DNA of 64,000 nt from Flammeovirgaceae bacterium UBA1842 (lineage in GTDB: Bacteria; Bacteroidota; Bacteroidia; Cytophagales; Cyclobacteriaceae): the NCBI GenBank assembly GCA_002338655.1, contig DDIU01000022.1, positions 149,083-213,082 of the forward strand, in the 5' to 3' direction. The position numbers and the translations under genes are program-made. The notes beneath the pieces were generated by a model. It was given only the letters and a program-made list of their open reading frames with translations. It was not told the origin of the DNA and did not search any database. Positions 27,619 through 36,464 of the stretch are shown here, one piece after another (the stretch's first letter is position 1; the number at the start of each line of letters is the position of its first letter).

Positions 27619-28815
27619 ATGCAAAATTTAAATCTCTTGAAATACGTCATTTCCATCCTGTTTATTATTTGTGCCATACCCAGTTATGCGGTTAAGCCAG
27701 ATAGCGTAAATAAAAGCGAGCAGATTATCCTGGTGGCCGATATGCAGATCCAGATAGACATTAATCAGGCAATGAATGATATGTACAATTTCAAGTTTGA
27801 AAAGGCAGAAAGACAATTTCGGTATTTCAAACAGAAGTATAAGTGGCATCCTCTGCCCTATTTTTTGTTGGGGCTGAGTGAATGGTGGAAAATCATGCCC
27901 AATGTGGCCGACAAATCACATGACGACAGGTTTTTGGCCTATATGGACTCTGTAATTATGATATCCGAACACCTTCATGAAACACCTAACCGGGAGATTG
28001 AAGCCGCTTTTTTTATGGCAGCTGCTTATGGGTTCATTGGCAGGTTATATTCAACAGAAGAGCGCAAAAAATGGACGAAATCTGCCATAGCTGGGAAAAA
28101 TGCACTAAAATATATGAAGGAATGCAGTGGGATGCATGACCTAAGCCCAGAGCTGCTTTTTGGAGATGCACTGTATAATTATTTTTCGGTTTGGGTGCCT
28201 GAGAATTATCCATTACTCAAACCACTTTTAGCGTTTTTCCCTAAAGGGGATAAGGAGTTGGGAATGAAACAACTCAAAGAAGTGTCATACAATGCCTTTT
28301 ATACCCGTACGGAAGCGATGGTTTTCTTGATGCGGATATTGGCAAGTTATGAAAACGATAAACCAAGGGCATTGCAGATCAGCGAGTATTTGCATACCAC
28401 CTATCCTGACAATCCGTATTTTCATCGCTACTATGCCCGGATGCTGTATATAATGGGTAAGTACCGTGACGCTAAGCCAGTTTGTGAAGATTTAATGGCT
28501 AAAATAGACAGTGGTGCTTTGGGTTATGAAGCCACAAGCGGAAGATATGCGGCTTTTTTTCTTGGACAGATTTACGAATCTTCACGAGATAATGAAAAAG
28601 CCATTTATTTTTATAAACGGGCGGTTGAGTTTTCAGAGTCAATAGGGGCAACTGACACCGGCTATTATCATTATTCACTACTTTCTATTGGCGATATTTA
28701 TAAAGAGGAGGGAAATGAAAAGGAAGCTAAAACTTATTATAAGAAGCTAAAAAAAGAAGCCAAGAGAGGGGATAAAGCACACCAATTAGCCAGGGAGCAT
28801 TTGAAGGATTTGTGA
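27619..28815 (+). CDS. Exported tetratricopeptide-repeat protein
   Basis: A 398-residue protein with a signal peptide (about residues 1-24, IPSYAVK). The helical body contains several TPR-like units, clearest near residues 300-380 (AFFLGQIYESSRDNEKAIYF and LLSIGDIYKEEGNEKEAKTY). No catalytic motif is present. TPR proteins of this kind serve as envelope scaffolds. The gene is monocistronic by spacing. Confidence 0.8.
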   Translation: MQNLNLLKYVISILFIICAIPSYAVKPDSVNKSEQIILVADMQIQIDINQAMNDMYNFKFEKAERQFRYFKQKYKWHPLPYFLLGLSEWWKIMPNVADKSHDDRFLAYMDSVIMISEHLHETPNREIEAAFFMAAAYGFIGRLYSTEERKKWTKSAIAGKNALKYMKECSGMHDLSPELLFGDALYNYFSVWVPENYPLLKPLLAFFPKGDKELGMKQLKEVSYNAFYTRTEAMVFLMRILASYENDKPRALQISEYLHTTYPDNPYFHRYYARMLYIMGKYRDAKPVCEDLMAKIDSGALGYEATSGRYAAFFLGQIYESSRDNEKAIYFYKRAVEFSESIGATDTGYYHYSLLSIGDIYKEEGNEKEAKTYYKKLKKEAKRGDKAHQLAREHLKDL

Positions 28816-28848
28816 TGAACTAGTTAATTAATAGTACATATATTTGTA

Positions 28849-29154
28849 ATGATGAATAATACTATAAGTCCGAAATTGAATAAGAGGCTGTTTTGGGATG
28901 TTGATTTTGAAGCTATTGATTTCCATGAAAAAATGAGCTTCGTAATTGAAAGAGTATTTAATAGGGGGGATGTGGAAGATATAAGGCATTGCAGACGCTT
29001 TTATGGAGATGAAAAAATTGAACAGGTCTTAACTAATGCAAAATATATTGTGCCTCATAGAATTCATTTGATCAGTGCAATACTAGATCAGCCACTAACA
29101 GCCTTTAAATGTTACACTACACTACAATCGAGGCCAACACCTTATCTATATTAA
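28849..29154 (+). CDS. DUF6922-type protein, partner of AbiEii-like gene
   Basis: A 101-residue protein. The pattern LNKRLFWDVDFEAIDFHEKMSFVIERVFNRG followed by DVEDIRHCRRFYGDEKI matches the small DUF6922 family, which is regularly encoded before AbiEii/AbiGii-type nucleotidyltransferases in Bacteroidota. It is probably the antitoxin or regulatory partner. Its 3' end overlaps the next gene by 46 bases, so the two are translated together. Confidence 0.72.
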   Translation: MMNNTISPKLNKRLFWDVDFEAIDFHEKMSFVIERVFNRGDVEDIRHCRRFYGDEKIEQVLTNAKYIVPHRIHLISAILDQPLTAFKCYTTLQSRPTPYLY

Positions 29155-29732
29155 AAAGGCTTCTCAAACTGCCTCAACTTAATTCTTTTAACTTGGCTGG
29201 TGGTACAGCTTTGGCATTAAGATATGGACATCGTATCTCTGTTGATATTGACTTATTTGGGAATAACTTTGATAAGGATGAACTGATTAAAGCCTTGCAA
29301 AATGAATTTGGAGAAGAATTTGTCTATGAGCATGCTCAAAACACTTGGGCTTTATTTTGCTATATTCAAAACATTAAGGTGGATTTGATACAATATCCTC
29401 ATCCTATAATCACTCCAATTGAAGAAATAGATGGAATAAGAATGCTAAGTGCTGTTGATATAGCGGCTATGAAAATTGCTGCTATACTTGGAAGGGCAAG
29501 TAAAAAGGACTTTTGGGACATTCATGAATTGTTAGAACATTATTCATTAGATGAAATGATAAGGGCGTATAAAACTAAATTTCCGAATCAAATGCTATTA
29601 ATTTCAATACCGCAAGCTTTGTGTTACTTTGATGAAGCGGATCAAAGTGAAAACCCTATAAGTTTGAAGGAGCAATCATGGGAACTTGTACAGACAAGCA
29701 TTAAAGAAAAAGTGAGGGATTTTCTTAGTTAA
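29109..29732 (+). CDS. AbiEii/AbiGii-family nucleotidyltransferase (toxin-like)
   Basis: A 207-residue protein with a nucleotidyltransferase core. LAGGTALALRYGHR and VDIDLFG give the GG-x-A-L and DxD metal-binding pattern of the AbiEii family (residues about 29-52). A third acidic position is KVDLIQYP, and AAMKIAAILGRASKKDFWDIHELL follows. AbiEii toxins in type IV systems transfer nucleotides to tRNA 3' ends. Length is shorter than AbiEii of streptococci (about 300), consistent with the compact Bacteroidota form. Function as toxin or anti-phage protein is inferred. Confidence 0.8.
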   Translation: MLHYTTIEANTLSILKRLLKLPQLNSFNLAGGTALALRYGHRISVDIDLFGNNFDKDELIKALQNEFGEEFVYEHAQNTWALFCYIQNIKVDLIQYPHPIITPIEEIDGIRMLSAVDIAAMKIAAILGRASKKDFWDIHELLEHYSLDEMIRAYKTKFPNQMLLISIPQALCYFDEADQSENPISLKEQSWELVQTSIKEKVRDFLS

Positions 29733-29824
29733 GAACACATGTACCATTGAGAACAGCTCAATTTACATTTATGGAAACCTACACCCATTTGTTAATTGCC
29801 CGTTGTTAATTGTAAATTGCAACC

Positions 29825-31159
29825 TTGGAACTTCGTGACTTTATAGTGACCCCTTTAGTACTCCTTGTAGTCTATATACTAGCCTACCGGCTAAGACCAA
29901 GGTTCACGGACGTTAATACAAGGAGATTTTTTATTCCTGCGCTTACGGTTAGAATAATAGGGGCATTAGCAGTTGGGTTTATCTACCAATTTTATTATGG
30001 AGGAGGAGATACTTTTGGCTATCACACACATGGAAGTGCTATAATTTGGGATGCGTTTGTAGATTCCCCTATTAGCGGTTTACGACTCCTTTTTGCAAAC
30101 GAAAACTTAATGCCAGATTTATTTGATTATACCAGCAAAATTTGGTTTTATGGGGATTTGCCTTCCTATTTTGTCATAAGAATAGCTGCTGTATTTGATT
30201 TGCTTACTTTCAGGGTCTATTCTGCTACCGCTGTACTTTTTGCATGTATGAGTTTTACAGGTATTTGGGCATTATATAATTTTTTCTGTCAAAATTTTCC
30301 AGGATTATACAAGATGCTGGCCATAGCGGTTTTATTTGTTCCATCAGTATTCTTTTGGGGTTCAGGAATATTCAAGGATACCATTACATTGACCGCCCTT
30401 GGTTGGGCCACCTATTCCTTTGATCAGTTTTTCTTTCAAAAAAGGAAAATTGCTGGTAATGCCATTATATTATTACTCACTTTTTTTATTATTTTTTCAA
30501 TTAAGAAGTATATTCTACTTTGTTTTATCCCGGCCTTGATTATTTGGATTTACACATCTAATTTGGCATCCATTCGTTCATTTGTGATAAAAATAATGGT
30601 AGCCCCTTTTATTTTCGCAGTTAGTGGCGCGTTAGCCTATTGGGCAATAGTAAAGGTAGGGGAAGATGACAAGCGATATGCTATTGAAAATATTGCTCAG
30701 ACCGCCCAAATCACTGCCTATGACATTGCCTATTGGACTGGTAGAAGTGCAGGGTCTACTTATACCCTGGGAGAATTGGACGGTACTTATACCAGTATGT
30801 TCAGACTATTGCCAAATGCTATAATAGTATCCTTATTCCGCCCTTATTTTTGGGAAGTGAGTAACCCCTTTATGTTACTGACTGCCATAGAGTCATTTAT
30901 GGTGTTAGCTCTTACTTTTTTGGTAATTTATGAGACAAAAATTATAAGGATCTTCAGTAAAGATACTAGTCCAATAGTCTATTTCTGTTTAACGTTTTCT
31001 TTGGTCTTTGCCTTTGCAGTGGGGGTTTCTACTTTTAATTTCGGCACATTAATGCGATACAAAATTCCTTTATTACCCTATTACATATCAGCGTTATTGA
31101 TATTATATAACTATTCAAAAAGAGAAAGAAAATTAACCTTATTGGATAATACGGAATAA
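29825..31159 (+). CDS. Polytopic membrane protein, candidate polysaccharide polymerase
   Basis: A 444-residue protein with about 11 membrane segments and periplasmic loops containing FYYGGGDTFGYHTHGS and YWTGRSAGSTYTLGELDG. It opens an exopolysaccharide locus that has a flippase and glycosyltransferases but no other Wzy-like gene, so it may be the polymerase or a membrane glycosyltransferase of the GT-C type. No standard Wzy motif was recognised. The start is a TTG. Its 3' end overlaps the convergent GT4 gene by 49 bases. Confidence 0.6.
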   Translation: MELRDFIVTPLVLLVVYILAYRLRPRFTDVNTRRFFIPALTVRIIGALAVGFIYQFYYGGGDTFGYHTHGSAIIWDAFVDSPISGLRLLFANENLMPDLFDYTSKIWFYGDLPSYFVIRIAAVFDLLTFRVYSATAVLFACMSFTGIWALYNFFCQNFPGLYKMLAIAVLFVPSVFFWGSGIFKDTITLTALGWATYSFDQFFFQKRKIAGNAIILLLTFFIIFSIKKYILLCFIPALIIWIYTSNLASIRSFVIKIMVAPFIFAVSGALAYWAIVKVGEDDKRYAIENIAQTAQITAYDIAYWTGRSAGSTYTLGELDGTYTSMFRLLPNAIIVSLFRPYFWEVSNPFMLLTAIESFMVLALTFLVIYETKIIRIFSKDTSPIVYFCLTFSLVFAFAVGVSTFNFGTLMRYKIPLLPYYISALLILYNYSKRERKLTLLDNTE

Positions 31160-32259
31160 TCTTTAGTAACCTTTGTTCGACCACAATTACCAAATTTTCT
31201 CCTCAATTGAGGATCAGTTATTAATTGTACCAAATGATCATACCACTCCTTCTGATTGTTACAGAGAAATCCATTAATCCCGTGAGAAACAATATTAGTA
31301 TTTATACCTACTGGGGAGGCTAAAACTGGTTTTTCTAAGGCCATATATTGCAATAACTTAAACCCACATTTCCCTTTGCTCCAAGGATCGTCTGTTAACG
31401 GCATTAGCCCAATATCTATTTTCATCAGATCGGCTATTTCTGAGGGTTTACTCCAAGTCTGGAACCTGAAGGATTTCAACTTGAACTCGGGATTTTTATT
31501 AGCAATCACCAAAAATTCAAAATCATATCTTTCTTCCAATTGCTGAATGATAGGAATAATCGGATTTAGATACTGCAAAGTCGAATGTGTACCAGTCCAC
31601 CCAATTACTATCTTCTCACCTTCCAGCCGGACTTCTGCCTTGCTAGCAGGCAGGTGTTCTTGTCGGACTTGTTCTGGCATCCCCTTATTGAGGGATAAAG
31701 GATTGTGCAACTCTTCAGTGTCAATAGTGGTCGGATTGATCACTACGTTATCATTGTACTGGTTAGCAAAATCAGCTAAATACTGATTTCCTACACTCAC
31801 CTTATAGCTCCATTTGCAAATACTTGCGACTTTAGATTTCCATTTAAGAGTTGATTTTAATGACCCCATTTCATCGGGATCTTCCAGCCATATGGCATCA
31901 TCAAAATCATATATGATTTTCTTGTGAAAAAGCTTCGCTAATATCCATTCAAGCACTGGTGGACCGATAGGTGAAGCTTCTCTGAAAACAAAAATATAAC
32001 TATAATTGAGGGCTCTTATTGTAGTTGCTAAGCGCAGAATATATCCCCGAACTACCCCAAATGTTTTTAGCAATATATTTCCTTTAGAATATAAAATCTC
32101 ATTCGTTCTCTTGTTTAAAAAGCTATCCGTGTAGTAAATTATTTGCTTGCTTTTAAGAATATCAAGGTATTGTTCGAACCTGAATCGCTGTCCAGGTGCT
32201 GAATTCAATGGATAAGGAACAATAAATAATATACGCTTATTTTTTTTGGCCAATGGCAT
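31111..32259 (-). CDS. GT4 glycosyltransferase with an in-frame repeat insertion
   Basis: A GT-B glycosyltransferase of about 382 residues, starting at MPLAKKNKRILFIVPYP (an alternative ATG lies 30 bases upstream). The C-terminal domain has IGWTGTHSTLQYLNPII and the donor-binding region PLTDDPWSKGKCGFKLLQYMALEKPVLAS, where the glycosyltransferase acidic residue is replaced in family-specific fashion. Between the N- and C-domains is a stretch of about 20 residues (MPEQVRQEHLPASKAEVRLE) encoded by a palindromic repeat. Frame is kept. It overlaps the upstream methyltransferase by 23 bases. Confidence 0.85.
   Translation of the reverse strand: MPLAKKNKRILFIVPYPLNSAPGQRFRFEQYLDILKSKQIIYYTDSFLNKRTNEILYSKGNILLKTFGVVRGYILRLATTIRALNYSYIFVFREASPIGPPVLEWILAKLFHKKIIYDFDDAIWLEDPDEMGSLKSTLKWKSKVASICKWSYKVSVGNQYLADFANQYNDNVVINPTTIDTEELHNPLSLNKGMPEQVRQEHLPASKAEVRLEGEKIVIGWTGTHSTLQYLNPIIPIIQQLEERYDFEFLVIANKNPEFKLKSFRFQTWSKPSEIADLMKIDIGLMPLTDDPWSKGKCGFKLLQYMALEKPVLASPVGINTNIVSHGINGFLCNNQKEWYDHLVQLITDPQLRRKFGNCGRTKVTKDYSVLSNKVNFLSLFE
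31621..31680 (-). repeat. Palindromic element read in frame inside GT4
   Basis: Sixty bases encode 20 residues inserted at the domain linker of the glycosyltransferase. The core is a near-perfect palindrome CTGCC(T)TGCTAGCAGGCAG at 31635-31653, flanked by direct copies of AAGTCCG(A/G)C. The sequence is much more GC-rich than the flanks. It looks like a dispersed palindromic element that has entered a gene without breaking the frame. Confidence 0.6.
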
Positions 32260-33217
32260 GCCAGTAAGGTTTGTTTTTAGAGAAGACAATATTCGTTAAA
32301 CCTGCATTTATCATCATTAATTCTATTCTGTCTTTTGTAAATCGTTGTTCGAGAGGTGTTCCAAACCGATCTAAAGAATCATTTCTAACAATGTTCCAAC
32401 TCGTTTTTTTGTAGTATGATAATGGAATTTTTTCCGACAACTTTTCTAGACCTACGATGGCAAATAATTTGGATAAATTAATTAAGGGAGCATATATCAC
32501 AATTGCGAGAAAATCACAGGTTATTTTTTTTGCTTTTGCTGGAAGTGTGGATACCATTAATCGGATTAAATGGGATAGTTTGAAGATAAATTTAAAAAAA
32601 GAACCTCTATTGTCCAGAGCATAATATAAGTACACCAAGAAATAGCCTCCTTTTTTAACCATTTTTGCACTAGCATGTAAGGCCTTCTCTGTATCAGGTA
32701 TATGATGTAACACTCCCAAACTATAAACTAAATCAAAACTTTCCGTTTTAAAAGGGATCCTGTCTATATCCGCAATTGAAACCCTTATATTTTTATTTTT
32801 TTTTAAAAATTCTGAAGCAATAAATGCCGCTTTACTTGGATCAATTGCTTCTACAAAGCCGAGTTTAGAAGCAACGTATTTAGCCCATCTTCCAGAACCA
32901 CAGCCTATATCAAGAGCAATCGATTCTCTACTTAATGAATCCCATGGTACTATATCAAAGTAATCTTCTCCTATATTCCTAATTTCTTCGTCACTAAAAA
33001 TGTTAAATTTCTCCCATTCTTCCCCAAATGAATTTACCGTATTCAGATCAATATTGTCATTAGTCTCATCCATAAAAGAGTTAATAATACCATGATCAGT
33101 ATTGAATACTTGGGTAGGTGTATTGACATAATCAAGCATTTCGTCTTTTTGATTTATTGAAAATAAATGGTTGCAATTTAGGTATACTATTGCTTTCAGG
33201 CATTGTATTAAACACAT
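32237..33217 (-). CDS. Class I SAM-dependent methyltransferase
   Basis: A protein of 326 residues from the first ATG; an ATG at 33139 (MLDYVNTPTQVF) would give 300. The SAM motif is ALDIGCGSGRWAKYVAS and motif II/III reads DLVYSLGVLHHIPDTEKAL, a Methyltransf_11 arrangement. The first 27 residues contain Cys2, Cys6 and Cys15 with CNHLFSIN, which looks like a degraded Trm112-type zinc ribbon common in front of this family. It probably modifies a sugar or lipid-linked intermediate of the polysaccharide. It is divergent from the main exopolysaccharide operon. Confidence 0.85.
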   Translation of the reverse strand: MCLIQCLKAIVYLNCNHLFSINQKDEMLDYVNTPTQVFNTDHGIINSFMDETNDNIDLNTVNSFGEEWEKFNIFSDEEIRNIGEDYFDIVPWDSLSRESIALDIGCGSGRWAKYVASKLGFVEAIDPSKAAFIASEFLKKNKNIRVSIADIDRIPFKTESFDLVYSLGVLHHIPDTEKALHASAKMVKKGGYFLVYLYYALDNRGSFFKFIFKLSHLIRLMVSTLPAKAKKITCDFLAIVIYAPLINLSKLFAIVGLEKLSEKIPLSYYKKTSWNIVRNDSLDRFGTPLEQRFTKDRIELMMINAGLTNIVFSKNKPYWHAIGQKK

Positions 33218-33245
33218 AAAAAAAATTTGTATTTTGAATAATACA

Positions 33246-33276
33246 TTTGAATAGGAAAAGTGTTAAGGTATCTTTG
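33246..33276 (+). promoter_or_regulatory. Bacteroidota-type promoter of the exopolysaccharide operon
   Basis: A -33 element TTTG (33246-33249) and a -7 element TATCTTTG (33269-33276) are separated by 19 bases, an exact match to the Bacteroidota sigma-ABfr consensus TTTG-N17-23-TAnnTTTG. Transcription would start near 33283, giving a leader of about 16 bases before the ATG at 33299. It is inferred to drive the co-directional genes to 44182. Confidence 0.6.
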
Positions 33277-33298
33277 AAAATTATTTTGTTTTAAAATT

Positions 33299-33895
33299 AT
33301 GCTAAATAAATTATATAGAGAGTTTAAATATTGGTTAAGATGGATTACTATAAAGTTTCTTAGGCTTATTGATCCTTCAGATTATAACAGGTGGAGTAAG
33401 TCACATTCATTAAGCCCGGATTGGGACGATCGAACCATATTGATTTCTAGTTACATAAAACCAGACTCCTCAGTTTTTGAATTTGGGGCAGGAAGGATGA
33501 TATTAAAAGAAAATTTACCTACAGGGTGTAAGTATACACCTTCTGATATAGTTGATAGGGGTAATGGGACAATTATCTGTGACCTCAATGAAGGGTTACC
33601 CTTCATTGAAAAGCATAACTATATAGTATTTAGTGGAGTACTTGAATATGTTAAAGACATTAGTTCACTTATTCACCAGTTAAAGGATTGTGCGGATATA
33701 ATTATTTGCTCATACGCAACACAATCTTTAAATTCTACGAACCGGACAATATTCGGATGGATAAACAATCATACTAATCAAGAGTTTATCTCAATATTCA
33801 ATAATAATGATTTTGAATTAGCTGAATGTAGTGCATGGAATTCCCAGACTATTTATGTGTTTCAAAAAAGGGGTGATAAAATATCAATAGATTGA
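33299..33895 (+). CDS. Small SAM-methyltransferase-like protein
   Basis: A 198-residue protein with a compact class I methyltransferase core. The SAM motif is VFEFGAGRMILKENLP (residues about 59-74); then YTPSDIVDRG and the post-II region FSGVLEYVKDISSLI. The first 35 residues are basic and hydrophobic and may bind membrane. The length is short for the fold, but the main strands are present. It is the first gene of the main operon, and its stop overlaps the flippase start. Confidence 0.7.
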   Translation: MLNKLYREFKYWLRWITIKFLRLIDPSDYNRWSKSHSLSPDWDDRTILISSYIKPDSSVFEFGAGRMILKENLPTGCKYTPSDIVDRGNGTIICDLNEGLPFIEKHNYIVFSGVLEYVKDISSLIHQLKDCADIIICSYATQSLNSTNRTIFGWINNHTNQEFISIFNNNDFELAECSAWNSQTIYVFQKRGDKISID

Positions 33896-35241
33896 TCTTT
33901 AGGGAAAAATATGCAAGATATAGTTCAAGTTCGTTTATAAAAAACCTACTTTATAGTGTTAGTGGCAATTCTCTAGTTTTGGGAATAGGCTTTATAATTA
34001 CCCCTATTGTTGCTAAAATTTACGGGCCATCTGTCTATGGTGACTTCGCCTTGTTTACTGCAATCTGTGGTTTTATTATCCCTTACTCAGCGTTACAGTT
34101 ACCAGCTGGATATGTAGCCGCAAAAAATAGAGCCGAGTTTTTTGTCCTAATTAGGATTTCATTTTATTCTCTGTTCTTAATTACTACAATAACCTTTATT
34201 GTAGTAATTATTTATCAATTTATCTTTGCAACGGATGTCAAATATTACTTCTTCATGATCCCTGCTTATGTTTTTTTAGGGGGAATGTTTGGAATTTTTC
34301 GCGGATGGAACATAAAAATTCAAGAATTTAAATCATCTGCTAAGGCTAAAATATATGCGACAGCTTTTGGCAAATCTACTACACTATTCTACGGTATTGC
34401 CTATCCATTTTCAGCCACAGGGCTCGTACTAGGAAGTTTAGTGACCTTTCTTATTGAATCAGCTGGAATTATTACAAAGAGAGTCATTATTGAAGGTAAA
34501 TTATTGATTAGGAATAAATATGGTAAAACGATATACCTAGAAGTTTTAAAAAAATATAAACAGTACCCCACATTTGTCGCATTTAGTTCAATTGTTAATG
34601 CGGTGAGTACCCAGCTCCCTATATATTTTTTAGCAGCCTATTATTCTTCAGATAAAGTTGGGTTGTTTTCTTTATCATTGAGTCTCATCCAGATTCCAAT
34701 TAATTTGATAGGCACTTCTATTGCGAGTGTTTTTCTACCGAAAATTGCAGGGGTTCTTAGACAAAAAGAGGAGAGAAATAGAATTGTTAAAAGTTTGTAT
34801 AATAAACTTTTTTACCCCAGTATGGCTGGGTTAGTTTTACTAGCAGCTGTTTTTTATTTGTTACTTACACCTTTGTTAGGGATCGAATGGGAAAGTGCAA
34901 GTACACTAAGTTCTTTTATGGTGGTTTCATTCGCTTTTGGAATAGTTTCATTACCACTTTCTGTAATATTTCGATTGATTGACTTTGAAAAAGCAAATTT
35001 TCAAATTTCTTTAGTAGGCATTTTTGTAAAAACAGGAGGTTTAATTGTAGGCATTTTATTAGTGAACTTTCAATTTACAGTATTCTTATATTTGTTAATT
35101 GTAATGTTAGAAAACGCATTTAAAGTGCTAGTGTTATTTAGGGAATTACAGCTTTCGAATTTAACCGTAATACGAGATACAGTAATTGCCATAATTGTTT
35201 ATTTCACCTCTTATTATGTTGTTTTCTTTGTGATTAAATAG
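33892..35241 (+). CDS. wzx: Oligosaccharide flippase (Wzx-like, MATE/MOP superfamily)
   Basis: A 449-residue protein with about 12 to 14 membrane segments. The N-terminal pattern GNSLVLGIGFIITPIVAKIYGPSVYGDFALF is typical of polysaccharide flippases. It moves undecaprenyl-linked repeat units across the inner membrane. Start is a TTG overlapping the preceding stop by four bases (33892-33895). The following gene begins 65 bases on. Confidence 0.88.
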   Translation: MIFREKYARYSSSSFIKNLLYSVSGNSLVLGIGFIITPIVAKIYGPSVYGDFALFTAICGFIIPYSALQLPAGYVAAKNRAEFFVLIRISFYSLFLITTITFIVVIIYQFIFATDVKYYFFMIPAYVFLGGMFGIFRGWNIKIQEFKSSAKAKIYATAFGKSTTLFYGIAYPFSATGLVLGSLVTFLIESAGIITKRVIIEGKLLIRNKYGKTIYLEVLKKYKQYPTFVAFSSIVNAVSTQLPIYFLAAYYSSDKVGLFSLSLSLIQIPINLIGTSIASVFLPKIAGVLRQKEERNRIVKSLYNKLFYPSMAGLVLLAAVFYLLLTPLLGIEWESASTLSSFMVVSFAFGIVSLPLSVIFRLIDFEKANFQISLVGIFVKTGGLIVGILLVNFQFTVFLYLLIVMLENAFKVLVLFRELQLSNLTVIRDTVIAIIVYFTSYYVVFFVIK

Positions 35242-35306
35242 ATAAAATTGAAGTGATAATACCTAATAATAGAGTAATCAGAAATGTGTGTTTTCAAGCT
35301 TGAAAA

Positions 35307-36464
35307 ATGAAAATTTTACTAAAGGGATATTATGGGTTTGGTAATTTTGGAGATGATATATTGCTGATAGTCAGCTATGGTCTCATTAAAGAATTACTAC
35401 CTAATTCAGAAGTCTTTATTTTTTCCAACTATGGTTTGAACCTATCTAATCATGTAAATGAGGATTATTACAATAATTATATTTTTAAATTAATTGGAGA
35501 AAATGCAAAAATTATTGATTGGACTTTTCAAGGACATTTTGACATTGTTTTAAATGGTGGAGGAGGTGTTTTCTTTGATAAGAATAAAGGAAGTATTGGG
35601 AGGGAAATTTTGAATAATGCTATCAAGTTTATAGGTTGTCAGAATTCACGTAAGGTAGAAAAAATCTTAAGAAAGCTGTTTTTTAAGACCGAAAATATAA
35701 GTTTTAAAAGGAGGATTGGGGTAGGATTAGGTATAGGTGAATTTGCTTTTGGCTCTCCACTTTTTGCTCAAAAAATGGCTGATATGGGCTCGTTTGATTT
35801 TTTGTGGGTTCGAGATAATTATAGTTATAGAAAGTTGGACCAATACAAATTTAAAAACAGGGTAATTAAGTCTTCGGATTTGGCATTTTTATCTGATTAT
35901 TGGAATAAGAAACCGCAAAAAACATTAGACCAAGCAAAAAAATTAAATACTATAGGCATTTTTTTAATGGATAATGAATTTTCACAATCTTCTCTATTTA
36001 ATGAAATTCTGAACCTTACTCTAAAATTAGAACAAAATGAATATCAAGTTCATCTTTTTAGTTTAGATGAGAACTATGATATTAATCTTAAAGCTTTTTT
36101 TGGGGATCGTTTATTAATTTGGAAACCAAATTGTATAAACCTTGCGGATTATTTATTAAAAATAGCACAGTGCCAGATTGTTATATCTTCAAGGGCTCAT
36201 GGAGCTATTATCGGTGGAATATTAGGAGCAATTCCTATTTGTTTAGAATCTTCTATTAAACTAAGGGAAGTAGCAGAGATGTTCCCAGAATCTGGCAGAA
36301 TCTGTTCTATGGATATTTCTGCTGAGGATCTTTCAAAGATAATATTTAGTATAAAGTCTGAATATAAAAATTATACTTCTCGACTGTCAAGAGATTTGGA
36401 TTTGAATCGAACAGCGATTCTAGAAGGTGTTACGGCTCTTAAAGAAAGTCTTAATGAAAGTTGA
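35307..36464 (+). CDS. Polysaccharide pyruvyl transferase family protein
   Basis: A 385-residue protein. The N-terminal GYYGFGNFGDD (residues 6-16) and the C-terminal SSRAHGAIIGGILGAIPI are the characteristic motifs of the CsaB/WcaK family, which adds ketal-linked pyruvate to sugars using phosphoenolpyruvate. A negatively charged pyruvate on the exported polymer is therefore likely. It overlaps the GT2 gene by 11 bases. Confidence 0.88.
   Translation: MKILLKGYYGFGNFGDDILLIVSYGLIKELLPNSEVFIFSNYGLNLSNHVNEDYYNNYIFKLIGENAKIIDWTFQGHFDIVLNGGGGVFFDKNKGSIGREILNNAIKFIGCQNSRKVEKILRKLFFKTENISFKRRIGVGLGIGEFAFGSPLFAQKMADMGSFDFLWVRDNYSYRKLDQYKFKNRVIKSSDLAFLSDYWNKKPQKTLDQAKKLNTIGIFLMDNEFSQSSLFNEILNLTLKLEQNEYQVHLFSLDENYDINLKAFFGDRLLIWKPNCINLADYLLKIAQCQIVISSRAHGAIIGGILGAIPICLESSIKLREVAEMFPESGRICSMDISAEDLSKIIFSIKSEYKNYTSRLSRDLDLNRTAILEGVTALKESLNES

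Noticed and set aside
29733..29824. TTGTTAATTG repeats as a promoter or attachment site
   Set aside because: AT-rich TTAATTG repeats are common by chance in this composition, and no paired site or integrase gene is present.
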